NCBI GenBank assembly: GCA_002454425.1 | Contig: DKIV01000007.1 | Span: 85,203 to 129,755, forward strand | Length of the DNA stretch: 44,553 nt | Reading direction: 5' to 3' | Source of the DNA: Sphingobacteriaceae bacterium UBA6709 | GTDB lineage: Bacteria; Bacteroidota; Bacteroidia; Sphingobacteriales; Sphingobacteriaceae | Position numbers and translations under genes: made by a program | In this document: positions 1 through 7,764 of the stretch, in pieces | Position numbering within the stretch: position 1 is the first letter of the stretch | How the letters are laid out: every line of letters begins with the position of its first letter | The notes under the pieces: generated by a model | What the model was told of the DNA's origin: nothing | The model's database searches: none | Seen by the model: only the letters and a program-made list of their open reading frames with translations

Positions 1-640
1 AAATGTCGATCACCACTCGAGCGTGTCTCGAGTCTGTTTTGGGTCTGTCTCGAAGCAGGTGGGTAGCTCGTGGGTACAAGCTGCGGGCGGGTGTATGATC
101 TGGGCAGGCGTCGTCCGGACTCTTTGATGTGACATAATGCGACATGACGGGACATCTTCGCACCGCTGCTGAAATGCAAAGTAAGTCATTGCCGATCGGA
201 GTACCTAAGCTGGATTTATTGAGCAATAACGGATTGATTACTGAAGAGTTATGCTGCTAAAGGACATGACCTTGACTTGCGAAAAAGATTGTTTCATCTT
301 TGTTCTGTCAGCGCTGCGTGCCGGTACCCATTGCAGCTTCTCTGGCAACTCCAATTCGTCGGGAGAGTTCAGACGGCATGAGATTTAAATTCTATGGTTA
401 TGGCAGAAATTCTAAAGAGAGGGGGTATTAATCGCGGTGAGAAGGTCGCCAAGGAAAATAAGCTGACATCAGCTGCATCGGAGTGCCGTCTCACAGTCCG
501 GGATCGACGAAAGCGGAGTCGACGCCCGTAACATGCCGGGCTTTTTGACCGATACATAGATTAGACTCGGCAATTCAACAGGCGCAAGAATCGCAAAAAA
601 AACTAAGGGTTAAAATAGTACTTTGACATCTTGTACCACG
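1..640. other. Gene-poor left end of the window
   Basis: I see no convincing gene here. The first 130 bases are G-rich on the plus strand and carry CTCGAG-containing repeats, at 26-36 and 47-67. The second of these resembles, in inverted orientation, the sequence at the far right end of the window. Around 131-155 the word GACAT occurs three times at roughly 11-base spacing. The short open frames in this stretch (for example 394-531 plus and 369-557 minus) have no recognisable protein features. It may be eroded intergenic DNA or the edge of a repeat. Confidence 0.5.
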
Positions 641-697
641 ATTGCCTTCCAGCCTGGGAAGGCAGGGTCACGATAGACCAGCCTTCCAAAGGTGCCT

Positions 698-1276
698 TTA
701 CAGTCCGGTATTTGAGCGGAATAACTTAATTGCGATGGCTAAAAGAATAACGCCAAAGGCTTTACGCAAAACACTCAATCCTGACTTTCCGAGTAAACGC
801 TCAAGAATTACCACATTTTTAAGCACGACATATACCAGGATCATGTTTAGAAGAATGGCGACAACAATATTTTGAGTAGCATATTGCGACTTAAGAGCAA
901 GCAGGGTGGTCATCGTTCCCGCTCCGGCGATCATTGGAAATGCTAGCGGGATAATGGAAACAGTTTCGGGCATGTCTTCCTTCATTAGATTAATACCCAT
1001 AATCATTTCCATGGCGATAACGAAGATTACCAACGAACCCGCGATGGCAAAAGAAGCCACGTCGAGACCGATAATATCTAATATACGCGTACCCAGAAAC
1101 AAAAAGGCGATCATTAGAATAAGCGAGACCAAGGTAGCCTTCTCCGACTCTATGTATCCTGCCTTTTTTCGAAGCTGAATTACAATAGGGATCGTTCCAA
1201 TGATATCAATAATTGCAAAGAGGATCATGGAGATCGTCATGATCTGCGTAAAGTCAAACTTTAGATATTTCGACAT
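698..1276 (-). CDS. MarC-family integral membrane protein
   Basis: The 192-residue protein is almost entirely hydrophobic, with about six predicted membrane segments. It has the MarC/YchE-family look: an N-terminal FDFTQIMTISMILFAIIDIIG segment and a GTRILDIIGLDVASFAIAG segment. MarC proteins sit in the inner membrane and have no settled function; the old link to multiple antibiotic resistance is not supported. I start it at the ATG at 1276 (MSKYLKFDF). The frame extends upstream only to a TTG that lies inside the promoter box at 1298-1305. A monocistronic transcript is likely: the next minus-strand gene upstream has its own terminator at about 1400-1443. Confidence 0.85.
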   Translation of the reverse strand: MSKYLKFDFTQIMTISMILFAIIDIIGTIPIVIQLRKKAGYIESEKATLVSLILMIAFLFLGTRILDIIGLDVASFAIAGSLVIFVIAMEMIMGINLMKEDMPETVSIIPLAFPMIAGAGTMTTLLALKSQYATQNIVVAILLNMILVYVVLKNVVILERLLGKSGLSVLRKAFGVILLAIAIKLFRSNTGL

Positions 1277-1297
1277 AAATTCGCTTGGTTTTTTTTG

Positions 1298-1305
1298 CAA
1301 AGATA
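1298..1305 (-). promoter_or_regulatory. Bacteroidota promoter -7 box for the marC-like gene
   Basis: The minus strand reads TATCTTTG, an exact TAnnTTTG match, about 22 bases before the ATG at 1276. This implies a short leader and argues against the upstream TTG start. No clear TTTG -33 element was found. Confidence 0.65.
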
Positions 1306-1398
1306 GCTTTTTGACCGAAACCTTTGGTAAATAATTGCCGCCACGTCAAGACAAAGACGGCTCGCGCAGATCGTAAAAGATGACAGTACGTGACGGTC

Positions 1399-1445
1399 GA
1401 AAAATACTGAGGCCCCATCTTACGACAGAGCCTCAGTATTTTTTA
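1399..1445 (-). terminator. Intrinsic terminator of the APC permease gene
   Basis: The arms at 1400-1413 and 1430-1443 (AAAAATACTGAGGC and its complement) form a 14-bp stem with a 16-base loop, and a U-run forms on either strand. It lies 24 bases beyond the permease stop codon. Confidence 0.85.
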
Positions 1446-1469
1446 TAAGATATAAAATGCGGACGGATA

Positions 1470-2918
1470 TTATTTCAAAGACTTTCCGATTTTGCTATTC
1501 TTGCGTCCGTAGGTGAAATAGATTATAATTCCCAAAGCCATCCAAATGAATAGGCGGATCCAGCTTTCGATAGGGAGTGAGTACATTAACCATACGCACA
1601 CGATGATACCTAACACTGGAACCAGGGGTACCAAAGGGGTACGGAATGGTCGCACAGCATTTGGCTGCGTTCCCCGCATTACAAGCACTCCGATACAAAC
1701 CAAAACAAAGGCGAACAAGGTTCCGATACTAACCATATGCCCCAAGTCTGAAACAGGAACAAATCCCGCGAAAATGCTTACAAAGAACATGAAAAATATG
1801 TTTGTTTTCCAGGGAGTAGAGAACTTGGTGTGAATGCTGCTAAAGAACTTGGGTAGCAAGCCATCCTTGGCCATAGTATAAAAAACCCGTGATTGCCCCA
1901 TAAGCATTACCAGAATTACTGAAGTATAGCCCGCCAGGATAGCAACGATGAGGCCATCCTGCAGGAAGCTGTAGCCCGTCATTGCAAACGCTGTTGCCGC
2001 GGGTTTGGCGTCGCCAGCGAATTCCTTGTAATTCAATAGTCCGGTCATTACGTGAGCGAAGAGCACGTAAAGGATTGTACAAACCACCAATGATCCGAGG
2101 ATACCGATAGGCATCCCTTTTTTAGGATTTTTAGCTTCCTGAGCAGCAGTTGATACAGCATCAAAACCGATAAAGGCGAAAAATACCACAGCAGCACCGG
2201 TAGTAATGCCTGTCCAGCCAAAGTTTTCGAAGGCACCGGTATTCTCCGGAATATAAGGATGATAATTTGCCGGGTTGATATGGCTCCAGCCTAAAGCTAT
2301 AAATACGATCACCACGGCAACTTTAACGATCACCAGAATATTGTTCATTGTTGCTGATTCCTTCGTGCCGCGCATGAGAACCAGCGACAACAGCATCACT
2401 ATAAAAATAGCCGGAAGGTTTATCAATCCGCCCTCAATGATGGTACCGTCGCCGAGCTTCACGGTTTCCCAGGGAGACACGACCAGCTGATGGGGTATAT
2501 TTATATTGTACTTATGCAGGAATTCAAGCAGATAACGGGACCAGCTCACGGAAACCGTAGCCGCTCCAAGAGCATATTCCAAAACGAGATCCCAGCCGAT
2601 GATCCAGGCAGCAAATTCTCCCATAGTGGCATAAGAGTACGTGTAGGCACTTCCGGCCACGGGAATCATGGAAGCAAACTCGGCATAACATAAGCCAGCA
2701 AAGGCACAAGCTACAGCAGCAAGAACAAAAGAAATAGTAACGGCTGGTCCGGCGTTTTCGGCAGCTGCAATGCCTGTCAATGAAAATAGTCCAGCTCCGA
2801 TGATAGCACCGATACCGAGGGCGACAAGATTAAAGCTTGTTAATGATCTTTTAAGATTACCTTCACCGCTTGCACCGGCTTCAAGCAATAATTGTTCGAT
2901 AGATTTTTTATAAAACAT
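1470..2918 (-). CDS. APC-superfamily amino-acid permease
   Basis: The protein is about 482 residues with roughly 12 membrane segments. It is of the cationic amino-acid transporter/YfnA type: GIGAIIGAGLFSLTG (the helix-1 substrate-binding loop) comes early, followed by SFVLAAVACAFAGLCYAEF and later FFAFIGFDAVSTAAQEAKNP, all signature stretches of the APC family. It should import amino acids by proton or sodium symport across the inner membrane; the substrate cannot be read from sequence. I place the start at the ATG at 2918 (MFYKKSIEQLLLEAG). The frame runs further upstream, but a promoter box lies at 2970-2977, and the extra 42 residues look like translated leader. It is flanked by its own promoter and terminator. 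Confidence 0.88.
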   Translation of the reverse strand: MFYKKSIEQLLLEAGASGEGNLKRSLTSFNLVALGIGAIIGAGLFSLTGIAAAENAGPAVTISFVLAAVACAFAGLCYAEFASMIPVAGSAYTYSYATMGEFAAWIIGWDLVLEYALGAATVSVSWSRYLLEFLHKYNINIPHQLVVSPWETVKLGDGTIIEGGLINLPAIFIVMLLSLVLMRGTKESATMNNILVIVKVAVVIVFIALGWSHINPANYHPYIPENTGAFENFGWTGITTGAAVVFFAFIGFDAVSTAAQEAKNPKKGMPIGILGSLVVCTILYVLFAHVMTGLLNYKEFAGDAKPAATAFAMTGYSFLQDGLIVAILAGYTSVILVMLMGQSRVFYTMAKDGLLPKFFSSIHTKFSTPWKTNIFFMFFVSIFAGFVPVSDLGHMVSIGTLFAFVLVCIGVLVMRGTQPNAVRPFRTPLVPLVPVLGIIVCVWLMYSLPIESWIRLFIWMALGIIIYFTYGRKNSKIGKSLK

Positions 2919-2969
2919 GAATATGGTTGGTAATTTTCTATAAAGTGTATTCTCAATTTGATTTATTAT

Positions 2970-2977
2970 CAAACCTA
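2970..2977 (-). promoter_or_regulatory. Promoter -7 box for the APC permease
   Basis: The minus strand reads TAGGTTTG, an exact TAnnTTTG match, 51 bases upstream of the chosen ATG at 2918. This supports the shorter reading of the gene. Confidence 0.6.
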
Positions 2978-3101
2978 AAGCTTTTTTACATAAAAAAAGA
3001 AAACATAATGCTTTTTTGATTGACGAATTCGCAATTTCCTCCAAAAATCATGAAAAAATTTAAACTTAAGGTAACATCTTTACTACTTTTGGATTGACAT
3101 G

Positions 3102-5324
3102 TCATTTTTTCAATACAAATACATCCTGACAGCTAAGATGATGCGTAGGCTTCCCGCTTTTCTCACAGCATCCCACAGCCTGCTCAGTCATGACAGGATG
3201 CTGTGACGCTGATTTCTGCACAGAGTCAACCGCAATATGAGGAGCGATGATGAGCGAAACAATAGACATCAATTTAATAAGAATATTCATGGAGGGACCC
3301 GAAGTATCCTTAAAAGGATCACCCACAGTATCACCGGTAACAGAGGCCTTATGAGGGTCGGAGTTCTTGTAGAATACTTCACCTTTGATATCGGCACCTT
3401 TTTCAAAAGATTTTTTAGCATTATCCCAGGCACCACCGGCATTCGACTGAAACATGCCCAGCAGCACACCGGACACCGTTACTCCGGCGAGCACACCACC
3501 AAGGACTTCCGGACCAAGCGTAAATCCAATAATCACAGGCACAAGAAGCGCTATAGCTCCGGGAAGAAGCATTTCGCGAATGGAAGCCTTCGTGGAAATG
3601 GCAATACACTTTTCATACTCCGGACGAGCTTTATGTTCCATAATTCCGGGGATCTCCCTAAACTGACGGCGTACTTCCTGTACCATATCCATGGCCGCGC
3701 GCCCCACGGCAGCGATAGCGAGGGACGAGAATATATAAGGAATCATGCCTCCAACAAAGAGTCCGGCCAGGACATTTGCCTTATAAATATCGATAGAACT
3801 GATATTGGCAATCCCGACAAAGGCTGCGAATAATGCAAGGGAGGTGAGGGCAGCAGAGGCGATAGCGAAGCCTTTACCTGTGGCGGCGGTAGTATTACCA
3901 ACAGCGTCGAGGTTGTCGGTACGACGACGCACCTCTTCAGGAAGATGGCTCATCTCCGCGATTCCTCCGGCATTATCCGCGATGGGACCAAAGGCATCAA
4001 TGGCCAGTTGCATAGCTGTCGTAGCCATCATGCCGGCCGCGGCTATGGCAACGCCATACAGCCCTGCGAAATAATAACTTCCATAAATACCAACGGCAAG
4101 CACGAGGGCGGGCAGGAGCGTAGATTCCATCCCAACGGATATGCCGCCAATAATATTCGTGGCGTGTCCGGTGCCGGAGCGGTTGATAATTGAAAGCACG
4201 GGACGCTTGTCCATAGCCGTATAATATTCGGTAATGATACTCATGAGGGTACCCACGACCAGGCCAACGATAATAGCCCAGAAGACGTCTGTAGCGCTAA
4301 AGCTTACCCCCCGAATACTCATGACCGGTGGCAGCAGCAGCTTTACCGCGAAGAATGACGCGATGGCCGTAAATACAATAGCGCTCCAATTGCCGATGTT
4401 CAGGGCGCGCTGAACGTCGTCGTGTTCGTTTTTTACGCGCACAAGAAAAGTGGAGACAATGGAAAAAACTAATCCCAAGCCCGCGATAAGCATCGGCAAC
4501 AGGACAGGAGCGATGCCACCATAATTATCCGCGGAGACGATCTCACGACCGAGCACCATGGTAGCAAGTATGGTAGCCACATAGGAACCGAAAAGATCAG
4601 CACCCATACCAGCAACGTCGCCTACATTATCTCCGACATTATCCGCAATAGTCGCAGGATTACGAACATCATCTTCAGGGATGCCCGCTTCAACCTTACC
4701 GACGAGGTCGGCACCCACGTCAGCGGCCTTAGTATAAATACCACCACCCACGCGCGCGAAAAGTGCTATAGATTCCGCTCCAAGGGAGAATCCGGCAAGC
4801 ACCTCCAGTGCCTTTTCCATACCCGCGCCATTCACATCAGCGCCGGTATTCACTACAAATACGTTATATAATACAATAAACAATGACCCGAGTCCCATGA
4901 CAGCCAGACCTGCTACTCCCAATCCCATCACCGCACCTCCTGTGAAGGATACGCGAAAAGCCCTCGCCAGACTGATGCGGGCGGCTTCGGTAGTACGCAC
5001 ATTGGCTTTTGTGGCTACATTCATTCCTATATACCCGGCAAGGGCAGAGGTAAAGGCTCCGATAACAAAAGATATTGAAATCACCCAGCTTGAGGTCTCA
5101 ATAAGCGTTCCTGACCATGCCAGAAGTAACCCGGCGATAACGACGAAATAGCTTAAGATCTTCCATTCAGCTCGTAAAAACGCCATGGCTCCGCTGGCGA
5201 TATAACCGGCAAGCTTTTGCATCTCTGCATCTCCGGCACTTTGCCTGCTTATCCAGCGCGACTTAGACAACATGACAAGGATGCCTAAAATTCCTAAACA
5301 TGGGATAATGTAAATCAGATTCAT
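3102..5324 (-). CDS. hppA: Membrane-bound ion-pumping pyrophosphatase
   Basis: This 740-residue, about 16-helix enzyme hydrolyses cytoplasmic pyrophosphate and pumps Na+ and/or H+ across the inner membrane. The substrate-binding region is intact: GGGIYTKAADVGADLVGKVE is followed by IPEDDVRNPATIADNVGDNVGD with its Asp-rich metal sites. A second acidic cluster is present near DAFGPIADNAGGIAEM. In the motif GNTTAATGKG, alanine stands where K+-independent enzymes have lysine, so a K+-dependent subclass is expected; such enzymes are often Na+ pumps. The C-terminus carries an unusual Cys/His-rich tail (last ~30 residues, with a CC pair, HH and a further Cys). A canonical promoter lies just upstream at 5346-5376. 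Confidence 0.95.
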   Translation of the reverse strand: MNLIYIIPCLGILGILVMLSKSRWISRQSAGDAEMQKLAGYIASGAMAFLRAEWKILSYFVVIAGLLLAWSGTLIETSSWVISISFVIGAFTSALAGYIGMNVATKANVRTTEAARISLARAFRVSFTGGAVMGLGVAGLAVMGLGSLFIVLYNVFVVNTGADVNGAGMEKALEVLAGFSLGAESIALFARVGGGIYTKAADVGADLVGKVEAGIPEDDVRNPATIADNVGDNVGDVAGMGADLFGSYVATILATMVLGREIVSADNYGGIAPVLLPMLIAGLGLVFSIVSTFLVRVKNEHDDVQRALNIGNWSAIVFTAIASFFAVKLLLPPVMSIRGVSFSATDVFWAIIVGLVVGTLMSIITEYYTAMDKRPVLSIINRSGTGHATNIIGGISVGMESTLLPALVLAVGIYGSYYFAGLYGVAIAAAGMMATTAMQLAIDAFGPIADNAGGIAEMSHLPEEVRRRTDNLDAVGNTTAATGKGFAIASAALTSLALFAAFVGIANISSIDIYKANVLAGLFVGGMIPYIFSSLAIAAVGRAAMDMVQEVRRQFREIPGIMEHKARPEYEKCIAISTKASIREMLLPGAIALLVPVIIGFTLGPEVLGGVLAGVTVSGVLLGMFQSNAGGAWDNAKKSFEKGADIKGEVFYKNSDPHKASVTGDTVGDPFKDTSGPSMNILIKLMSIVSLIIAPHIAVDSVQKSASQHPVMTEQAVGCCEKSGKPTHHLSCQDVFVLKK

Positions 5325-5345
5325 GGGTTAATTAATTAGTTTTCT

Positions 5346-5376
5346 CAAAGATAATGTCAATTGGGACATATCCAAA
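5346..5376 (-). promoter_or_regulatory. Canonical Bacteroidota promoter of hppA
   Basis: On the minus strand, TTTG (5373-5376) is followed after exactly 19 bases by TATCTTTG (5346-5353). This matches the full -33/-7 consensus. The ATG of hppA is 22 bases beyond the -7 box. Confidence 0.85.
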
Positions 5377-5567
5377 TTTTGACACTCAAAAGCACCAATA
5401 CTTTATTGTAGGGCTTAATGCACTTTCACAAGTAAGCAGGGGCAAGCGTTAGGGTACGGGAAACCACCGGCGTTCAATAGCATCAAAGAAAACAATTCAT
5501 CACATCCCGCGCTTAAGGATATGTAGTAAATTAACAAAGGAGAGATTTTATTCATCTCTGTTTTGTT

Positions 5568-5575
5568 TACCTTTG
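5568..5575 (+). promoter_or_regulatory. Promoter -7 box for aguBA
   Basis: TACCTTTG is an exact TAnnTTTG match, 27 bases before the ATG at 5603. A possible upstream TTG start at 5573 falls inside this box, which rules it out. Confidence 0.65.
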
Positions 5576-5602
5576 CATGCTGAAAAATACCTTTTAGAAC
5601 AG

Positions 5603-6475
5603 ATGAAGCAAAATGTTAAAGTAGGGCTTGTACAGATGAGCTGTACAGCTTCCAAGGAAGAAAACCTTGCAAAAGCGATGGTTAAAGTAAAGGAAGCTGC
5701 CGCGAAAGGAGCCCAGATAGTATGTTTACAAGAACTCTTTACTTCGCTATACTTCTGCGATGTTGAAGATTATGACAACTTCTTACTGGCGGAATGTATT
5801 CCGGGACCATCTACGGATGCTTTAACCAAGCTTGCGGGCGAGCTCGGGGTGGTAATTATAGCGTCGTTGTTTGAGAAAAGAACGGAAGGTCTTTATCATA
5901 ATACGACTGCGGTAATAGATGCTGACGGCAGCTACCTGGGAAAATATAGAAAGATGCATATTCCGGATGATCCTGGATATTATGAGAAGTTCTACTTTAC
6001 GCCTGGCGATATGGGTTATAAAGTATTTAAAACCAAGTTTGCAACGATAGGAGTATTGATCTGCTGGGATCAGTGGTATCCGGAAGCTTCGCGTATTACA
6101 GCGCTTATGGGTGCGGAAATCCTGTTCTACCCGACAGCCATTGGCTGGGCGCATACACAAGACAATGCTACTAATACTGAACAATATAATGCATGGCAGA
6201 CCATCCAAAGAAGTCACGCGGTAGCTAATGGTGTCCATGTTGTCAGCGTAAACAGAGTTGGCAATGAAGCGGGCATGAAATTCTGGGGAGGAAGTTTTGT
6301 TTCCAATCCATTTGGGTCTATCTTATATCAGGCATCGCATGATGAAGAAGAAGTAATTGTACAGGAGCTTGACATGAGTAAATCAGATCGCTATCGTACG
6401 CACTGGCCGTTCCTGCGCGACCGAAGAATCGATTCGTATGCCCCTATTACTAAACGTTATATCGACGAAAACTAA
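5603..6475 (+). CDS. aguB: N-carbamoylputrescine amidase
   Basis: This is a 290-residue nitrilase-superfamily enzyme. It hydrolyses N-carbamoylputrescine to putrescine, CO2 and ammonia in the cytoplasm. The Glu-Lys-Cys catalytic triad is visible: Glu44 in CLQELF, Lys117 in KYRKMHIPDDPGYYEKFYF and Cys154 in LICWDQWYPE. The length and the IPDDPGYYEKFYFTPGD stretch are typical of the AguB subgroup rather than of generic amidases. The start is the ATG at 5603 (MKQNVKVGLVQMSC), because the upstream TTG lies in the promoter. The partner aguA begins 8 bases after the stop, so the two are one operon that makes polyamine from agmatine. No arginine decarboxylase is in the window. Confidence 0.93.
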   Translation: MKQNVKVGLVQMSCTASKEENLAKAMVKVKEAAAKGAQIVCLQELFTSLYFCDVEDYDNFLLAECIPGPSTDALTKLAGELGVVIIASLFEKRTEGLYHNTTAVIDADGSYLGKYRKMHIPDDPGYYEKFYFTPGDMGYKVFKTKFATIGVLICWDQWYPEASRITALMGAEILFYPTAIGWAHTQDNATNTEQYNAWQTIQRSHAVANGVHVVSVNRVGNEAGMKFWGGSFVSNPFGSILYQASHDEEEVIVQELDMSKSDRYRTHWPFLRDRRIDSYAPITKRYIDEN

Positions 6476-6483
6476 AATAATTC

Positions 6484-7536
6484 ATGCACATTGAATCATT
6501 AACACCCCGTAGTCTGGGGTATCGTTTTCCTGCGGAGTGGGAAGCTCATGAAGCAACCTGGTTAAGCTGGCCTCATAAGGAGGAAAGCTGGCCCGGAAAA
6601 ATTGAGAGTATCTATAAGCCCTATGCTGAGTTTATTAAGGTGCTTAGCCTCAGTGAAAAGGTGAGAATCAACGTTGTTGACGAAAATATGAAGGCTTTCG
6701 CCAGCGAGCACATCAGCAAAGCTGGCGCAGATCTGTCCATGATTGAGTTCTTCCTGCATCCTACGAACGACGCGTGGTGCAGAGACCATGGTCCTGCGTT
6801 CTTAATAAATCCTAACGCGGAAAATAAAAAGGCTGTAGTTGATTGGGGATACAACGCCTGGGGCGGAAAATATCCTCCTTTCGACAAGGATGATATTATT
6901 CCAACATTGATAGCAAAACAGTTCGGTCTTCCTCTTTTCCTGCCCGGAATCGTAATGGAAGGCGGATCTGTGGAGTTTAATGGCAAAGGAACAGTATTAA
7001 CATCAAGATGCTGCCTGCTGAATCCTAATAGGAATCCTCATCTGAATAAAGAACAGATTGAGAATTTTCTATACGAGTATTACGGTCAGGAACAAGTACT
7101 ATGGGTTGGAGAAGGAATCGTAGGCGATGATACTGACGGCCATATTGATGACACGGTTCGTTTCATCAATGAAGATACAGTATTGACCGTTGTTGAGGAA
7201 AATAAGCAGGATGACAACTACACGCTCCTGCAGGAAAATCTCGCGGAGTTAAAGTCGATGCGACTTCTGAATGGCAAGCAGCTGAATGTTATTGAGCTAC
7301 CGATGCCTGATGCCGTAGAATGGGATGGTATGAGATTACCAGCGTCATATGCTAACTTTTACATCAGCAACGCTCATGTTATCGTACCGACTTACAGAAG
7401 TAAAAATGATGACAAGGCGATGGGAATAATTGCCGACTGTTTCAAGGATAGAAAAGTGGTTGGAATTGACTCAACAGATATCATTTGGGGGCTGGGCAGT
7501 TTCCACTGTCTGAGCCAGCAGGAGCCTAAGATATAA
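6484..7536 (+). CDS. aguA: Agmatine deiminase
   Basis: This 350-residue member of the PAD_porph/agmatine deiminase family converts agmatine to N-carbamoylputrescine and ammonia. The guanidine-group-modifying fold is indicated by WLSWPHKEESWPG near the N-terminus, by WCRDHGPAF (Asp101, His102), by GDDTDGHIDDTVRF (the catalytic His region) and by GLGSFHCLSQQEP at the C-terminus with the nucleophile Cys342. It supplies the substrate of the enzyme encoded immediately upstream, so the pair forms the agmatine-to-putrescine route without release of urea. It is probably cotranscribed with aguB from the promoter at 5568. No terminator directly follows the stop; the first hairpin downstream, at 7624, belongs to a separate promoter/terminator unit. 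Confidence 0.94.
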   Translation: MHIESLTPRSLGYRFPAEWEAHEATWLSWPHKEESWPGKIESIYKPYAEFIKVLSLSEKVRINVVDENMKAFASEHISKAGADLSMIEFFLHPTNDAWCRDHGPAFLINPNAENKKAVVDWGYNAWGGKYPPFDKDDIIPTLIAKQFGLPLFLPGIVMEGGSVEFNGKGTVLTSRCCLLNPNRNPHLNKEQIENFLYEYYGQEQVLWVGEGIVGDDTDGHIDDTVRFINEDTVLTVVEENKQDDNYTLLQENLAELKSMRLLNGKQLNVIELPMPDAVEWDGMRLPASYANFYISNAHVIVPTYRSKNDDKAMGIIADCFKDRKVVGIDSTDIIWGLGSFHCLSQQEPKI

Positions 7537-7574
7537 GTTGCAACATCTTTTTTTCAAAAAACATGATATAGGAT

Positions 7575-7605
7575 TTTGAGGATATTTAAAATCGTCTTAT
7601 ATTTG
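7575..7605 (+). promoter_or_regulatory. Canonical promoter facing a nearby terminator
   Basis: TTTG (7575-7578), 19 bases, then TATATTTG (7598-7605) is a complete Bacteroidota promoter. Transcription would begin near 7611-7613, only about 12 bases before the terminator stem at 7624. It could drive the helicase gene through an attenuator or make a very short RNA. Confidence 0.65.
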
Positions 7606-7623
7606 TCTTGATAAGGTTTAGGT

Positions 7624-7657
7624 GCCCTGATTGCGCTCATCGCGACAGGGCTTTTTT
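7624..7657 (+). terminator. Intrinsic terminator downstream of aguA
   Basis: GCCCTG (7624-7629) pairs with CAGGGC (7646-7651). An inner GCG/CGC pair extends the stem, and six T follow. It can end aguBA read-through and would also stop transcripts from the promoter at 7575-7605. Confidence 0.8.
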
Positions 7658-7764
7658 ATTGCATTAAAGGCAAGGTTTATCCGTTTTCCTTACACACCAC
7701 AATTAATAGTCCGCAGCCTGAGCGTCGTTACAATATAGATGAATGTCATTTGATATAATAGTTT

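Noticed and set aside
131..155. Three GACAT words at about 11-base spacing as a CRISPR-like or iteron array
   Set aside because: The repeat is only five bases long and limited to three copies, with no replication gene nearby.
394..531. 45-residue plus-strand frame (begins MVMAEILKRGG) in the left gene-free region
   Set aside because: It is strongly basic at the end, but has no promoter box, no recognisable family and no neighbour that supports it. Chance is the simpler reading.
369..557. 62-residue minus-strand frame in the same region
   Set aside because: Arg/Ser-rich composition typical of a chance frame, with no start signal or domain.
643..664. Hairpin TGCCTTCC/GGAAGGCA beyond the marC-like gene as its terminator
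   Set aside because: The stem is good, but on the minus strand no T-run follows, so I did not call a terminator.
3237..3833. 198-residue plus-strand frame opposite hppA
   Set aside because: It is a shadow of the pyrophosphatase coding strand, with His/Arg-rich nonsense composition.
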